Assembly: GCA_019155185.1 (NCBI GenBank)
Contig: CM032808.1
Coordinates: 9,228,716-9,292,715 of the forward strand
Direction of reading: 5' to 3'
Source of the DNA: Beaufortia kweichowensis
Taxonomy: Eukaryota; Chordata; Actinopteri; Cypriniformes; Gastromyzontidae
DNA length: 64,000 bases
Shown here: positions 12,571 to 26,100 of the stretch, piece after piece
Layout: the number at the start of each line of letters is the position of its first letter
How positions within the stretch are numbered: the first letter of the stretch is position 1
Translations under genes and position numbers: made by a program
Notes under the pieces: generated by a model
Seen by the model: only the letters and a program-made list of their open reading frames with translations
What the model was told of the DNA's origin: nothing
Database searches by the model: none

Positions 12571-13951
12571 ATAGAGAACAGTGCATATCTGGCACTCGTA
12601 TCCAGCACAATGTTGTATTTCCAGATATTTTCCCTAGAATAAAGGCTTTCTCATGGATATAAATTACGTCAAAAGGAAATGTTTTGTTTTTTATTGCATG
12701 TATTAATGCATGCACAAGTGTGTATGGAAGGATTTATGAATGGGTTTGAAAGATTGAGGCTTCTGTACCAACAGAAGGGTATTGGCTGAATGTGGTCTGA
12801 AAGCTTTGCTTCTAGTGGCCTGTAAAATTGCTGAGTGCCAGCAATCTGAGGCAGAAGAAAAGTCCTTGAGATGGTTTACAGAGGGGATGTATTTCAGTCT
12901 CAAGCCATGCACAGCTAATCCATTCTGTGGGTTTGCCAAACTGATAAGAGCCCGTCTTTGTTCGGGGGAAGAATCCACATAGACGGCTTGCATCACATCA
13001 TCCGCACCCCCACACCTCGCCGGATACTATTGAGTTTGTGTTTTTTGTTATTCATATTGGCAGTGAGAGATGGGTTGGCTGAGGATGCCTTTCTTTACCT
13101 ACACATAATGATTAAAAAAGTACATTTTTCTTTTATCTATCATGTGTAAAATTACATGTGACAAAAGCTTATGCGTCACAATGGTGTCAAAACTGCAATG
13201 TGCACTAACATGGACCCATCCGCTTTAAGTTGTATATATGTATAATGAAAAAAATATTGCAAAAATTCATATTATTTGTATATACAAACCAGTAAAAAAA
13301 TAGTGCCTGGAGTAGATCTGCTATGCATTAACAGTAAGGGCATTGGTCATTCATTATAATGGGAGACATTTGCTTTTAATGCGTCATGCCACTTGCATCC
13401 AGTCTAGACAGGGTGTTACTTCTGATCATTTACATAAGCTCATGGATCTATTATTGCCGACTCAATCCGTCACTTGGTATGCAACACAAGCTCTATGCTT
13501 GCTATACCCAAGGGGTCAGGGTTTGGCTGGTTAGCATGGCCCAGTTAGTCTGCTAGTCAAGACTGTATCTACTGTACAGTCCACCATCTGGAACCAAAGA
13601 GAAGGTTTGCTATTATATCCATAGATTTTGATATTCCAAGCCACTAATATTTGATTATTGTATATATTTAATATATTTTATTTCTTCTGGCTTTTCTGGT
13701 GGTTCTTAAAACCATGAAATTCACTTTTTTCTGGGATTTTTAGTCTTTGACACCACATAGCAAAGGTTTTTGGACTGTGTAAGTCCCACCCACCCTTAAC
13801 TAAAAAGAGCCAATTGTTAAAAGACTTTCTGGTCAAAAATAGTTAAGAAAAGATGTTGTTTTATTGTGATAGCAAGCCATTAAAAAATGGTCCTTAAGTA
13901 GATACAGTTTGGTCTTGCATGCAAACATGGGTGCCAGGTGCAATGACTTGT

Positions 13952-14120
13952 CTTAACCTGATAACTGTCACTGCACATATTGAGAATACACATATAAAAT
14001 GTAAACATTTGATCAATTTTTTAAAAACATTTTCAAATTTTTTTTTTTTTTATTCTGTTTTATATTTTATATCTAGATTTAGATTCATAAATAACATTCT
14101 AAAAAATTATATTTTTTGTT
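13952..14120 (+). repeat. Fragment of a foldback repeat family
   Basis: TAACCTGATAACTGTCACTG and the following CACATATTGAG(A/C)ATACACAT recur in reverse complement at the right end of the element at 30474-31056. The downstream border is uncertain because the rest is low-complexity AT. Confidence 0.5.
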
Positions 14121-16392
14121 TATGTTTATTGAAAATTTGTCAAATATTTATTCTTCTTTCCATCAGTATATAGTTTGTCATGATTAGATTAAAATTCACC
14201 TATGAAATATTAAAGCGATTAGTGAAATAACATCTTTCCTTCTGAGGAACGGTGACGGTTAACAGGTTAAAAGGACTTTATCAGGCCAATTAACTGGCAT
14301 CAAGATGAACTGAAATGCTAAAAGATAGCTTTCTCATTGATTATAGGCTTGTTAGGCTATACATTGTAAATATTGCAAAAGAATACATTGTTTGGTGTGT
14401 GTGTGCATAACATTAATGTTGCTGCACAGTCATATGACTACAGGCTCATTTAGATGTGTGAAAGCCCATTGATCAGCAGCCCGTGAAGGCAGTGCAGAAA
14501 GAAAGAAGCTTTGTCTGGGCCCGTAGCAAAGACTAAATCTTTGGTGTGGAGCTTACAAATCGTGGATATAAACACAGATTCACGGATTAAAACCACACAT
14601 GTGCAACATACAATAGGCTCATAGGTGTCTAAAGTATGGATACTCGTACTGTAGCATCTATTTCCCCGTAGCATCTTTAAAAACAAGCTCTTTTTTCTTA
14701 GAGACACACCATCCGATCAATACTCAGATCCCTGCAGGGGTGGGTCTATTTGACCCACTAGTCCCATTAAACATGCACCCAAACACACTTCAGGTCTGTC
14801 TCATCGACACATTCAGATCTAAGAGGATATGAGCGGTTTGATTTGAGCTGGTTTTTAAAGAGCCCTGCTGGATACTATAATTAACAGGACAGAAACAGAC
14901 TTCTGCACTGAATGCAAAGCTGATTCGCTCAGTGTAAATACTATTAAGGAGACAGGGCGCAGATAAGAGACGGAAGAATTACGTGATGATTAAATAAATG
15001 ACCACAGCTATAGAAAAAAGCGCGATAACGTGCGTGAAATTAAATCTGATGCATCGCGACGGAAGCGCGTCCGCCTGCTCTCAAACCGAGCAGTATGTCT
15101 TTAAAGACGTGCTTCATTTTTAATTAGCTTTTGCTTATCGAAGATCTTGTTCTCTAATAAACAAAATCTCACCAGTTACTTGAGCACATGGGTAGGGTGT
15201 GTGCTGGGGGGTCAGATTCAGACTTGGATAGATAGATTGCTATGAGAGGCAGGGGATGAGAAGGAAAGAAAAATGATGTTAATTGTGATGTTCGTTATTT
15301 GTTTATTATCTATTTCATTTTCTTTCCTCATCGTCTTTTCTTTAAATGTGGGGGAGGGTACAGCACTGCAGAACATTATAAAATTCTACACAATGCTGGA
15401 GTAAAATCTGAGGGAACCGAATGAAAAGCTTTCCACCTATTTCTCCCCCACTGTTTAAAATACTTGAAAGCATTTTCCCTCTACGCCACAGAGAATGAAA
15501 GCCCCAGTATTAAAACATGCTCCACTTCCCTTGAATCTGCTTTTGAGGTCAGCTGGAAAAAAAATGGATTGGCTAAAACATGTGACTGCCGAAGAATAGT
15601 GAGGATCTGAGACTTGCGCTCGAAGCGACAACCCGGCTGTCGCCATTAGGTGGCACCCTTGTAAACAGAAAAGAAAGGGAAAACAAACTCATTCTGCAGG
15701 CTGTTTTTTTCGGCAACGCAGTTAATATCAAAAGGAAAGATTAGCTTGCCGTAAATGCAGCAGATTGGTTTTCTCATTGTTTTGTAAACCTCTGGAGTTG
15801 TAATGTGATGTTTCATTATGCGCAGTGCAGGGTGTTGCCAGAATAACAGTGATGAAATTGTCTTCCAAATAGAGCAGTTTCGGGCTCCTGGTAGTGGAGT
15901 GTGTCTGGGAGCCCCTGGTGAGGCGGATCTGATCACCCCGGCTTTGTCAGCTTTAATTATACCGTGCTAACGATTCTCAAAGCTGAGAGGAAGGAGAAGC
16001 AAAGACCTCCTTGTGTCAGCGGAGATGTCACCAATGTCACACCAGTGCATCTGCTTCACACTCCAAGTGGATCCTCTGTGGAGACGCACACCTGCATACT
16101 TCCTGTTAGACACACACATCACTGGGTGCACTTTTATGAGGGAAAAAATGACTTCGCAATATGACTTAAGGTTTTCATCTTTTGCCTTCTGTGTGCAGTT
16201 TTTTAATGCTGCTGATTTGTGATTAATTTATGCACCTTTCCAAATTCCTCTTTCACCCTTGTAGTAAATTAAAAACAGCATGTCAGTAAATAAAAACACC
16301 TTGAGGTTTCATTAAGATAAAGATGGATTATGGTCCCCTTACAGTCTTTCCTGTCTGCTTGAATCTTGCGATTTCCTCTTGTGCTGAAACTC

Positions 16393-16413
16393 GCCACTGT
16401 CCGTGGTGCTGAA
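16393..16413 (-). promoter_or_regulatory. RE1 (REST/NRSF) site upstream of the beta exon
   Basis: The plus strand contains CTGTCCGTGGTGCTGAA. Over 21 positions the reverse complement agrees with the canonical RE1 element (TTCAGCACCACGGACAG then CGCC) at 19, with two mismatches in the distal end. It sits 1.17 kb upstream of the beta ATG. REST represses neuronal genes in non-neural cells, so the site would fit repression of the beta promoter. Occupancy is an inference. Confidence 0.75.
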
Positions 16414-16957
16414 GTGCACCCAGTGGTCGTCCTTCATACACAATGACAGAGAGAGAGAGTGTGTGTGTATCGAGGTTTGACTAGTTTGTGAAGGAGAGCT
16501 AGCTCATGCTCTTTGAATTCCAGCTGGACACTTCCTGAGCCACCCCTCTGTCAAGGAGAAGAAGCCAGAAAGAGAGAAAGAAAGATTAGGAGGACGAGCG
16601 AATAGCCCCCCCTTCTACAGCTGCACATGTCTCCCTGATGATAGAGAGGGAGGGCTGGAGGAATGGAGGGGGTTGAAAACTCAGCCAAGCTTCAGCGCTT
16701 TCCGCTTCCCCCGCCACTCGTTCGGAGGGTCTTTTGCTAACACAGACTGAGGTGTAGGATACAAAGTAATGAGCGCTAGAGAGGATTGAGGTTGTTCTTG
16801 TGGCATTTTCAGAAACTTTGACAACCCTTCATAGCGGAGCACCGCTTGACCGCTGTTGCCCTCCCTTGGTGCGCTCTCTTCCTGTTCTCTATTGGTGTGT
16901 CTTCTAACATTTCCTCTGAGAGGCAGTGCGGTCTCAGCCAGCAGAAGCAGCAGCCCT

Positions 16958-16989
<32 letters not shown>

Positions 16990-17583
16990 CGCGAGAGCGA
17001 GTGTGTTTGTCGTTTGGGGAGGGGGAGAGGAGCTCTGTATTGAGTTAAATGCTGCAGCGGCAATCTCGTCTCGTGTGTGCTATCGCTTCTGGTCGTCTCT
17101 TTTTTCCTCTGCTGTTCTCTCCGCGAGGGAACGAGAAATGCAGTCACGTCTTCATGGGATACGGATGGGATTCAGCCGATAGGCTGCGCTGGAAAAGTCC
17201 AGGACTGCTTGGAGGTCTGTAACAAAGGCTGCTCACTCTTTTCCTGCTCTCTAATACACCAATACGCCTACCTTACTGGAGTACGGTTTTCGTGCTTTCT
17301 CTTATTTTTCCCTTTAAGGAATTTTTGTATGCTTTATTTCCAAGAAGAGGAATGTAAACCGGGATCTTACATATCAGCAATCATTCTCTATTTTTTCTTC
17401 AATCTATAACTCTGCTGGAAGTTCCTCTCCATGTGGATTTGGCACGTGCTTTTGTTCTGCCTCTCCGTCAGTCACTGGGCCATTGAATGGTCAGGGTCCA
17501 AGGCTTGAGCGGGACATGGGTTGTCACACGCTCTAAAGACTCCCCTCTTTGAAAATCCTTACCTCCCCGTGCACCCCGGTAGC
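16414..17583 (+). promoter_or_regulatory. nrxn1: Beta-neurexin promoter region and 5' leader
   Basis: The region is less AT-rich than its surroundings, with CpG-containing stretches (16690-16740, 17030-17180) and a (GT)11 run merging into GAGAGAGCGCGAGAGCG at 16959-17001. No TATA box is evident and the start site cannot be placed. If transcription begins before 17130, the leader has several upstream ORFs: ATG 17138 (14 codons), ATG 17431 (25 codons, stop ending 17508) and ATG 17515 (6 codons). All end before the beta ATG at 17584. Confidence 0.55.
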
Positions 17584-17806
17584 ATGTTGGCGGGAGGGAT
17601 GTGTCCATGGCCCAGCAGGGCTCCTGTTGGTCCGGCTTCTGTCCTGCTCCGCATCAGCCTGCGCCTGGCTCTCTGGCTTCCCCCGCTGGCTCTGGGGTCA
17701 GCTCTGGCTCTGGCAGAGGGGCCCGGAGAGCTGTACGTCCCTCAGCATATGCCTCATCACCTCGTGCCTGCTGCCAGATCTCACGCCCCCCTGCGGGCAG
17801 GACACG
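17584..17806 (+). CDS. nrxn1: nrxn1 beta-specific first coding exon
   Basis: Encodes the signal peptide and short mature N-terminus of beta-neurexin. The ATG at 17584 has A at -3; a second in-frame ATG is at 17599. After a short N-region (MLAGGMCPWPSR) comes a hydrophobic signal core (LRISLRLALWLPPLALGSAL), then a His-rich mature segment (QHMPHHLV) and SHAPLRAGH. The donor is CACG|GTGCGT, phase 1. Joining to 26894 makes LRAGHA|GTTYIF, matching the mammalian NRXN1-beta junction (GGHA|GTTYIF). The full beta protein would be about 455 residues with SS4 and the longer stalk form. Beta lacks LNS1-5 and the EGF repeats and binds neuroligin through LNS6. Choosing ATG 17584 over 17599 is an inference from context. 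Confidence 0.92.
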
Positions 17807-20457
17807 GTGCGTAGTTCGTTCGACTGCTACATTTACCCTCCGTGCTGCTTTTTTTGTCATTTCAGAGTGAAAGAATGTTTCTCTTTTAAACTAATGTATA
17901 TGTGTGTGTGTGAATATATGTTTGAGAGATTTTAGCATAAGAAGCACAGACTATTATTCTTTTATTCTATGAGTTCTTTGAGTATACTTGCGCAATTGTG
18001 TGGTCAGGATGCAAATGCGGGCAGTAAGAGGTGTTTGTGATCATTATGCAGACACATTATGCAGGGTACAAATGTTGAGAGTCTAACACTGGCTGCAGCA
18101 CACACCGCGATCATCTACCGAGCTGCAATTCTTCTGCCAGAACACACACGTCAGCTGTAACATCCTTGTGTTATTTCTGTGGGTCATCGAGGGGGCTGTG
18201 TTTATGTAAGCACCTGGATTACATCCGTAACCTGTCTTGTAAAAAGGCCACATCCTTGCACGCTGACTACGTCTGACCTTTGACACAATTAAATTATATT
18301 CAGATTACACCGTCTGTGCTGTGTTCACCAGTGTGTGTGTGTGTGTGTGTGTTTAATGCAGCGAACTGGCCAAATTGAATGTACTGTGGCTAGGAGAGAC
18401 AGAGGACAGGCTTTTATGCCACTATTACACCCCAGTGCAAGCCGGCGATTTCCACAGTACACCCCCCACACCTTCCTTGAAACTCTATTACTTCAACGTT
18501 GCCATTAAATCCCACTGGCCACCACTCCTGAGACCGGTACACCGTATAAATTGAACACCTTCTGCTTTATTGCACCAGCTCTTTCCCCCCAGTTTGTCTT
18601 CTAATGTCTCATTGCGGCTGGCTGTTTAAAACTATCAGCTTGATTTCCACGCTGTGTGTGCAGAGAGGCTCGCGCTGTCAGTATGTGATCCACTGCACTT
18701 ATATAACAAGACCTGGCTGCCTCTTAGCATTATCCTCACAGATTATGCTTTGATAAAAAACACTATTGAATAGAGGCTAGGAGAAGGAGAGCGGAAGCTT
18801 GTGAAGTGAGACGAGTCATTTATCATCTTTTCTGAGAGCGTCTTAGTTTTTCTTCTCTGCTCCTTTCTGGCTCCCTGCCTCTCTCTCTCTCTCTCTCACT
18901 CTCTTTCTATCACTGTCTGTCTCTTTACCTTTGTTTCTCCTTTTCTTTTTGTGTGTGTGTGCGCGACACAGCTGGCGTCTCTAATGGCAGGGTGTGTGGA
19001 GATCACAGAGTCCCGCTGCTTGTATGCGTCCCCCCAGGCTGCGAGGCAGCGCATCAGGGTCCGTTGCTCGACCAAACCTACAGACTTTTTCAGGGCTAAA
19101 TATTCTGCAGCATTGTTCAAAGCTGAGCACAATTAATAAGATCAAATAATATTAATTATAATAAAGTGAAATTTAAAGCTTTCAGACATGTTTCAGTCAC
19201 GCCATTTACAAAGCAGATGGGCATCTTTCAGGTTCCTCGAAGCCGAGCCACTAATCTTCTGCTTTCCAGCTCTACCTGCTTCCAGCTATGTTTTATTATG
19301 CCATGATGAGGAGTTTAAAAACAGTGAGAGTTCTGTTATAGCAGTAAAATTAACATTTTTAAACCATTAACAGTAGGTTATGTGGAGTGCAGAAATGTGT
19401 GTGCCCTTGTCTGCGTGTCAGTAAATGTGCCCTCTCTCCCACTAAAATGATTGCATGCAATGTGAAAATTAAAGCAGAAAGGAAAGCGAATTATCCGAAT
19501 TTACCCTGGGCACCAGCGCTTTGTTTGAAAGTCAAACATTTCCTTCTTTTTCTCAGATTTTGCTGCAGTTTTGCACCCCAGCTGTCAAATATTGCCATAG
19601 ACAAATGGAAGGGTTTTTTTCTATTTTCAGGTGTAGTTGGAATTGAAGTCTGCTTTACAACTTTGTGCCAACTCTATGCTTTCAGTGCACAAAATATAGG
19701 AAGTACTCTCTGAAAAACAGATTAGACAGAAGCAGAAAGTGTTCTGTGTTGCCTCTGCATTTATTGCTATACATAATTGAAATCTAAGTGTCAGTTAAAC
19801 ATCACTATTTGATTTATTTGTGTCAGTGTATACTATTGTTTCTTCAACTACAGCAACTTGAACTCTCTTAAAACATTTTTAAAACTTAAAAATGTATTAT
19901 TATTAGTCTTATTTATTATTAGTTTATTTGTCAATTTAAAATATCCAGAAAGTGTATAGTGCATATACAGTACTGTACAACCTTGAAAACTGAGGAATTG
20001 GGTCATTTTCTGTATACATGAACACATTTCCAATGTATTTAGTTAAAAAATACTTAAAATGCTTTGATACAAAAATATTTACCTTGATTTTGTTTATTTT
20101 CTTCACAGGCCAAAAATTACACATTTAATAATAAAAACATGCTGTTTACTGATGCTGTTATTTGGTAAATAAACAAACAACCTTTGAGGAAAAAAAACTT
20201 TTATCAGAGTAGCACAGTCGAAATTAGCTTAATGTAAACTACCTAATGTAAATCAATAAATATTATTTTATACTACAATAATTTACCAATGTAATATATA
20301 AATGTATACATTATGATAGTTGAATTAAAGAAAGAGTTTGATGTTGCTATTAAAAAATATAAGTGCCAGTAGTTAAAGAAACATACATACAGCAACATGG
20401 ATATTTTTTTATATATTTAACAGCTATTTTTATATGCTCTCTCTCTCCCTCTCTCTG

Positions 20458-20594
<137 letters not shown>

Positions 20595-23068
20595 ATTTTG
20601 AGTAAGTGAGCTCATTGGGTTGTCTAATCTCTTCCTCCCTCACTGTCTCTTTCTTTCTTTTATGTCAGAGGTGGTGGTTTGAGAGGGCTGAATTGCGGTA
20701 ATGAGGGGATGGCATGGATTTACTGATGAATGGTGATGTGCCCGGTTGAATATGATACTCAGAGAGACTGAGATTTCAGAGCGTAGGCTGTTCTGATTAA
20801 GAGAAAGATAGAGGAAGTTAAAGGAACCAAAGGATTGATCAGTGTGGTCGAAGACAGCATGTTATAAACCATCAGCATCTCCACCAGGCTGAGGCTTAAG
20901 TCTGCACTGAGAGTGTTGTGCATGCAGTTGTTTGAGTTTATATGAGAAAGACATATCATTCTCTATATAATAGTATAGTGGTGATTGATTCTTTAAATGC
21001 TATATACTCTTCTGATATCTAGAGAGTTGAGGAGCGAAAGAAAGAGATAGAAAAACAATAGCTGTGGTGTGTAATCTAAACCCAGTCAAGCCAAACCTCC
21101 AGAGAGATTTCTCATTATGTCACTGAAGCTCACACATGGGGCTCAGGGTGGCTTCAGGTGGACGTACTGACACGCACACACATGCCTGCAGATTATTACA
21201 CATATTTCCTTCTAATAAAAGATTTATATTTGAATTCATTGCTCAAAGTCTATGCAGTTTTTTCCATCCTTCTTTTTTTCATTCGTTTATTCCTTGCATT
21301 CGTTCATTTCTTTCTTTCTTTCTTTGAATGAATCGCTCAAAGTATGGGAAGTTCTTTCCCTCCTTTCCTCCCTCATCTCTTTTTTTCTCTAGTTCCTATC
21401 TCTAATGTTTTGCTTCCCTTCTTACAAACACAAAATGCAAATCACACACACACATACAAACATGCTCGCATACACTCACAGGCGAACACACACGTTCCCT
21501 CAGTCTAAGCCTCATCGCCTCCTAAACCCCTGAAGGTGCTCAGGAGGCAAAAGCTCGTTATAAAAACACAAAGCAAATCAAAACAACATTCACTAAAGTG
21601 CCACAGCAGACAGGCTTTCAGCCAGCACAGCGCTGACCGCTCATTCCCAACTCTACCCTAATTGGCCCTGGAAAGGTCAGCAAGAGAAATACCAGAGCTC
21701 TGGCACGACCACAAACCCCAGTGCCCTCCTTCACTTTCCACATAGAAACCGCAGGTTTTTCAAGCATGGCTCATTGTTTTGATGAGCTCGGTGAAGCATC
21801 ACTGAGGGGTGTGCTAGTTTGTATATTACTTAAATATCACAAGTATATTGTACAAAAGGTGCTATATAACGTGCAGCTCTGCAAAAGTTTCAGTTTCACA
21901 GAATTACATGCTGCTTAACATGAAAACCGCAGTAAATCAGAAGCCTTTACGTTTCACAACAGGTTTTATTGTATTAGTTTTGATTCATTCAGTCCCCTCA
22001 GGTCTGACAATAAAAACTGAAGAGAGTATTAAAGAATGGAAAGAAAAATGTTTTGACAGGGCCAATGATGCATGTAAAAATCAAACTCATGAGGCGTGTG
22101 GGAACTGAACAGTATTACAGCTGTCCGTGTAGACTCTCAACTCAATCCTGAATTCTCTGCTTCTTTTCTTTCTCTTCTTTCTTTTCTTCCAAGTTTTCTT
22201 CCTTTTATCTTCCAGAAGCCACGAGCTTCTGTCAGTCAACTGAGAGGAATCTTTCACATGCAGACAATAAAACTGGCCGTGCGCTGCTTCATAAACATGA
22301 CGTCTCATTTTAAAAGCAGCATCTAAAGTCGATTCCTGGGGGAAGGAGGATGAAACCGCAAAACGAACGCCCTGCCTTCTATTTTTGCTGATGATAACGG
22401 CCAGTTTACTGGCATCAAACACACACACGCGCAAAGATACACACATCCGCACACTGTTAGGTTGGCCAGTGTTCCGCTCGAGCTGTTGCCTGTAATTACC
22501 CAGTTGGTGTGGAGCTCTGTGGTGTCAGTCCAGTAATTGGAGCTGCAGTAATTCACTTTTTAATTGCCTGTTTATTATTGCAGAAGCCTTGATTTTGTAG
22601 TTGCAGCACGGCTCGCACTGAATGTTTAATAAACAAATACAATGTCACAGACTCATATTTCACGTAAACATTATAATTGCTTCGCATAAAAAGCCATCAA
22701 CACACTCACTCTTGCCCACACACGTATACACACATACTTCACAGCGTAATGGAACAAAAACTCTTTTCTGTCCATAACTTGCCAGATGGATAAGCTAAAT
22801 ACACTCATTTGCAAACGGCACGTATCTCTGGGGTGGGAGAAGAGATTGACCATCATTCAGAGCGAAATGTACTGTAGCATATTGACACAATTGTTTTAAT
22901 TGAAACTCAGAAAGCACATAATTGGATGCAACATAATGCAGTCCATTGCAAATTAATCTTGTTTTTAAATAGTTCCACCTTAAGCATAAAATATAACAAT
23001 TTTATTATAGTGTGACCCAGATAACATATCGCCAGGTACCTGCCGATTCCCACGTCTCGTTCCCACAC

Positions 23069-23153
23069 CACGTGTTTTCCCAGAAGATCGTAGGTTCAAA
23101 ACAACGCCTGCACCACATGTCTTTTCCCAGATGATCATAGGCACAAAACAACA
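23069..23153. repeat. Diverged two-copy tandem duplication
   Basis: Two copies about 45 nt apart share CCAC(G/A)TGT, TTTTCCCAGA, GATC(G/A)TAGG and CAAAACAAC. A local duplication of unknown origin. Confidence 0.6.
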
Positions 23154-26100
23154 AGAAAAACACTTCATCGCATGCAATGCTGCAGAGACCTTAGAAAGGT
23201 TACAGTACTGCATGTCATTTAGTTTTTCAGTAGTTTGGAGTGTTTTTTTATAGTTCTCTATGTGGGGTCTTCACTTTGTCTTCTTTTTATTTTGACAGCA
23301 TTTTCCTGTCAGTGGGGAGCGTGAGTGTTTGCATGTTTTTGTGCATGCACGCTAGATTAGCAGAGCCCAAATGTGTGTATGTGTGTGTTTGTGTGTGAGT
23401 TCGCCCAACGGGTGGATGACTCTAACCCTGCAGAGTCTGACTGATGTTCTTCATTCTAGCATGCAAGTAGGAGGTGGGCTACCCAACACAATGCACGGTA
23501 ATTTTAAACCAAACTGCCAGGGCCTTACAATACCTCAGTTCTCAAGCAAGAGACATCCAGGGACGTAAAGCAGAATAGCGTGGGAGCTCAATTCATTCCC
23601 CCATCCGCGACACAAGCAAAACGTTTTGTGTTTTTGAAGTGCTTATTGACAGAAAGTCAGCTAAGCACAGCTTAGAAAAACACACTGCTGAAAGGAACAA
23701 TATTTATGTGCATAAGCAGCCAAGACAATGACGGTATTGGATATCATTGATTTTACATTTAAACATAGAAACAAGAACTCAGACACTGAAATATGAATCA
23801 TTTGTCCTCATAACTTCTTTGCATGTGAAATTATTGTTTAGGAGGGAGAAACTGGGTGGAAAGCTGTAAGGTCACAGCTTAAACTGAATTATTTTTTAAT
23901 ATACGAATGGTTCTTTGATTAAAAAACTTTTAAATCATCTTTAATTTTTGGTATGCAAGAAAATATTGTTTTAAAAGATACATTTTACTTTTAAACTTTT
24001 TTAAACTTTTGTGTCTTCTTAATTATTTCTGATTGATTTTAGGAGTATTTAAACGTTACATTTACCTGAACTTTTTTAAACTTTCTCCTAACTTAGAATT
24101 TTTTTTAATATTTTTAGAAGTTTTAGATCTTTTTATAGGAGGGTTTCAGTATTGTTAAAAAAGTAGAGAATTTTATTTCAGGAACTTTTTCAATCCAATT
24201 CGTTCTGTATTTATATTAGTTTAAAGTGAATTTAGTGCTAGCTGACTTTGGTTGATAAGTGCAGATATCATACACGGTATCAAACTACATACCATTACTC
24301 ATTATACCAAAATCCACTTGAGGGTTGACCAAGACCACGATGAGATCATTATTCCAGGATATGTGATAAACGTAAATTAAAGTCAATTTAAATATATTTG
24401 TTAATTTTTATCTATATTTCAAGCTGTCGCATGGAAAATCTTGCAAACAAAGAGCGAGTCTTAAGCAAACTAGTCAGCTTGCAGCTCATGTATAGGAGTG
24501 GAGATGGATCTGGCTGGACTCTCTGCGGCTCTGGCTGAAAAGAAGCCAGTACGTAATTTAATTTCTCCAGCACATAAAGGAGATTAGGGCTATGATGGAA
24601 TTCCAGTGGGCCAGGTAATATCTATCTCATTAGAACAACTCTCCATGGAATATAGACACAACTGTTCGGTGGGCCGAGGTTCAGCCCACTCCGCTTTGCT
24701 TGTTCGTGCAGATTGACCTTAGAACGGCAGTGGAGTGGAAAGACCCGCATGGTTGTTTGGTAGCGAGGGTCTTCTTTAAAACCCAGACCTATCTGCCCAC
24801 CCAGCCGAGATGATGGGACATATTTAAGGGGCTAATGGTCTGGCTTGCACAAAGCGCCTGCCTCATTTAACAGCATCAGAGAATAGACTTCAGAGAAGAG
24901 GTTTAACCCCGTTATAGGGAGGGCAGCAAGCTTCTTAACCACATCAGGAATGGGAGTGAAGAGTCAGGCTGAGAGAGATAAGAAAAGAAATAAAGAAAAG
25001 AGAGTGTTGGGAGAAGCTCCAGAGTAGCTGGGTTAAGAGTGACTGCACAGCAGAATCCAGCAGATCTTTTTTTTTTGCCATTTTAAAGTAGAGAGATGAC
25101 AGGAAATTGTGGGGACAGAATTAGGATACGTAGCAGGCTAGATTCAAACCTGTGTTTAACACATGAGCACTGAAATTCTGATTGGTCAGCTGTAGTCTCT
25201 TTCTTCTCACATTAAAATATATTCAGTTAAATGTAATATTTTGCATTATACATCCATTTTGATATTTAGTAAGTGGCAACATAATATGTGTAATGTGCAT
25301 TCATCTGGTCGTTTCTAGTTCCAGAGATTTATTTTTCTCTATTGACCAGCTGTCTTTACGTTATCCCTTTTATTGAAACAAACTGATTGCGCTGATTTTA
25401 ACATTCCATGCACCCGTGCTCTCTGCCCCATTCATTTCCGTAAATCTCTGCTTTACGCTTCCCTACCCGGCAAATCTATTCGTTCACCCACAGCTGTGAA
25501 TTGCCGTCATACTGAGAGATATGAGTTAGCCGCCCGTTTGCACGAAACAGATTTCCATCACATGTATTCGCTCTTCACATCCAGTATGGGCCGCGTGCAC
25601 ATGCGTGTGTGAGGCGCAACCATCTGAGCCCTGCTAATGAGCAAAACACATTGAATGAGACTGCCTAGGGAATCGTCACCGGAGCAGACGAGAGCGTGTT
25701 GGTTTGCGTGCAAAGCCACGATTGTTTGTGAACATTTGTGTACCCACGTGAGCAAATGTGCGTTTGCGTGCCCCGAGGGTGTTGTTTTCCGAGGGGGTCG
25801 GGCTTATCGCTGACACGGTGCGAAACAGTCTCATTGAGATGCGGTCAAGGGGGCCGCGGAGAACACGATGGTGAAAATCCACACAGAGCGGAGCTAATGA
25901 GCACGGCTCTGCAAATAGAAGAACGTGCCAGGAAATAACTCCAGCCCTCCCATAACAAATATCAGCACTTTAACTCGAAGGGCCTCTGCTGAAACCTCCG
26001 GTCTCCTCTGGGTTTTTTTCCTCTGAGCCGCTGTCTTATCTGCATCTGGAGCTCAGAAGCACAGCAGTCACGCTCTGTGGAGAGGAGAGCGCTGAAGTGC

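Larger units (their letters stand above)
11540..16380 (+). other. nrxn1: Intron upstream of the beta promoter
   Basis: Mostly AT-rich with no recognised exon. Contents include a CTCF-type motif at 12558-12570 and, from about 13952, a fragment of a foldback repeat whose other copy is at 30474-31056. 15500-16380 is less AT-rich and grades into the beta promoter region. Confidence 0.6.

Noticed and set aside
16013..16222. Short plus-strand frames before the beta promoter
   Set aside because: No homology recognised, and none is spliced in frame with the LNS6 exon.
17521..17583. Longer beta N-terminus in the same frame upstream of ATG 17584
   Set aside because: There is no ATG in frame before 17584 in this stretch, and the signal-peptide layout fits a start at 17584 (or 17599).
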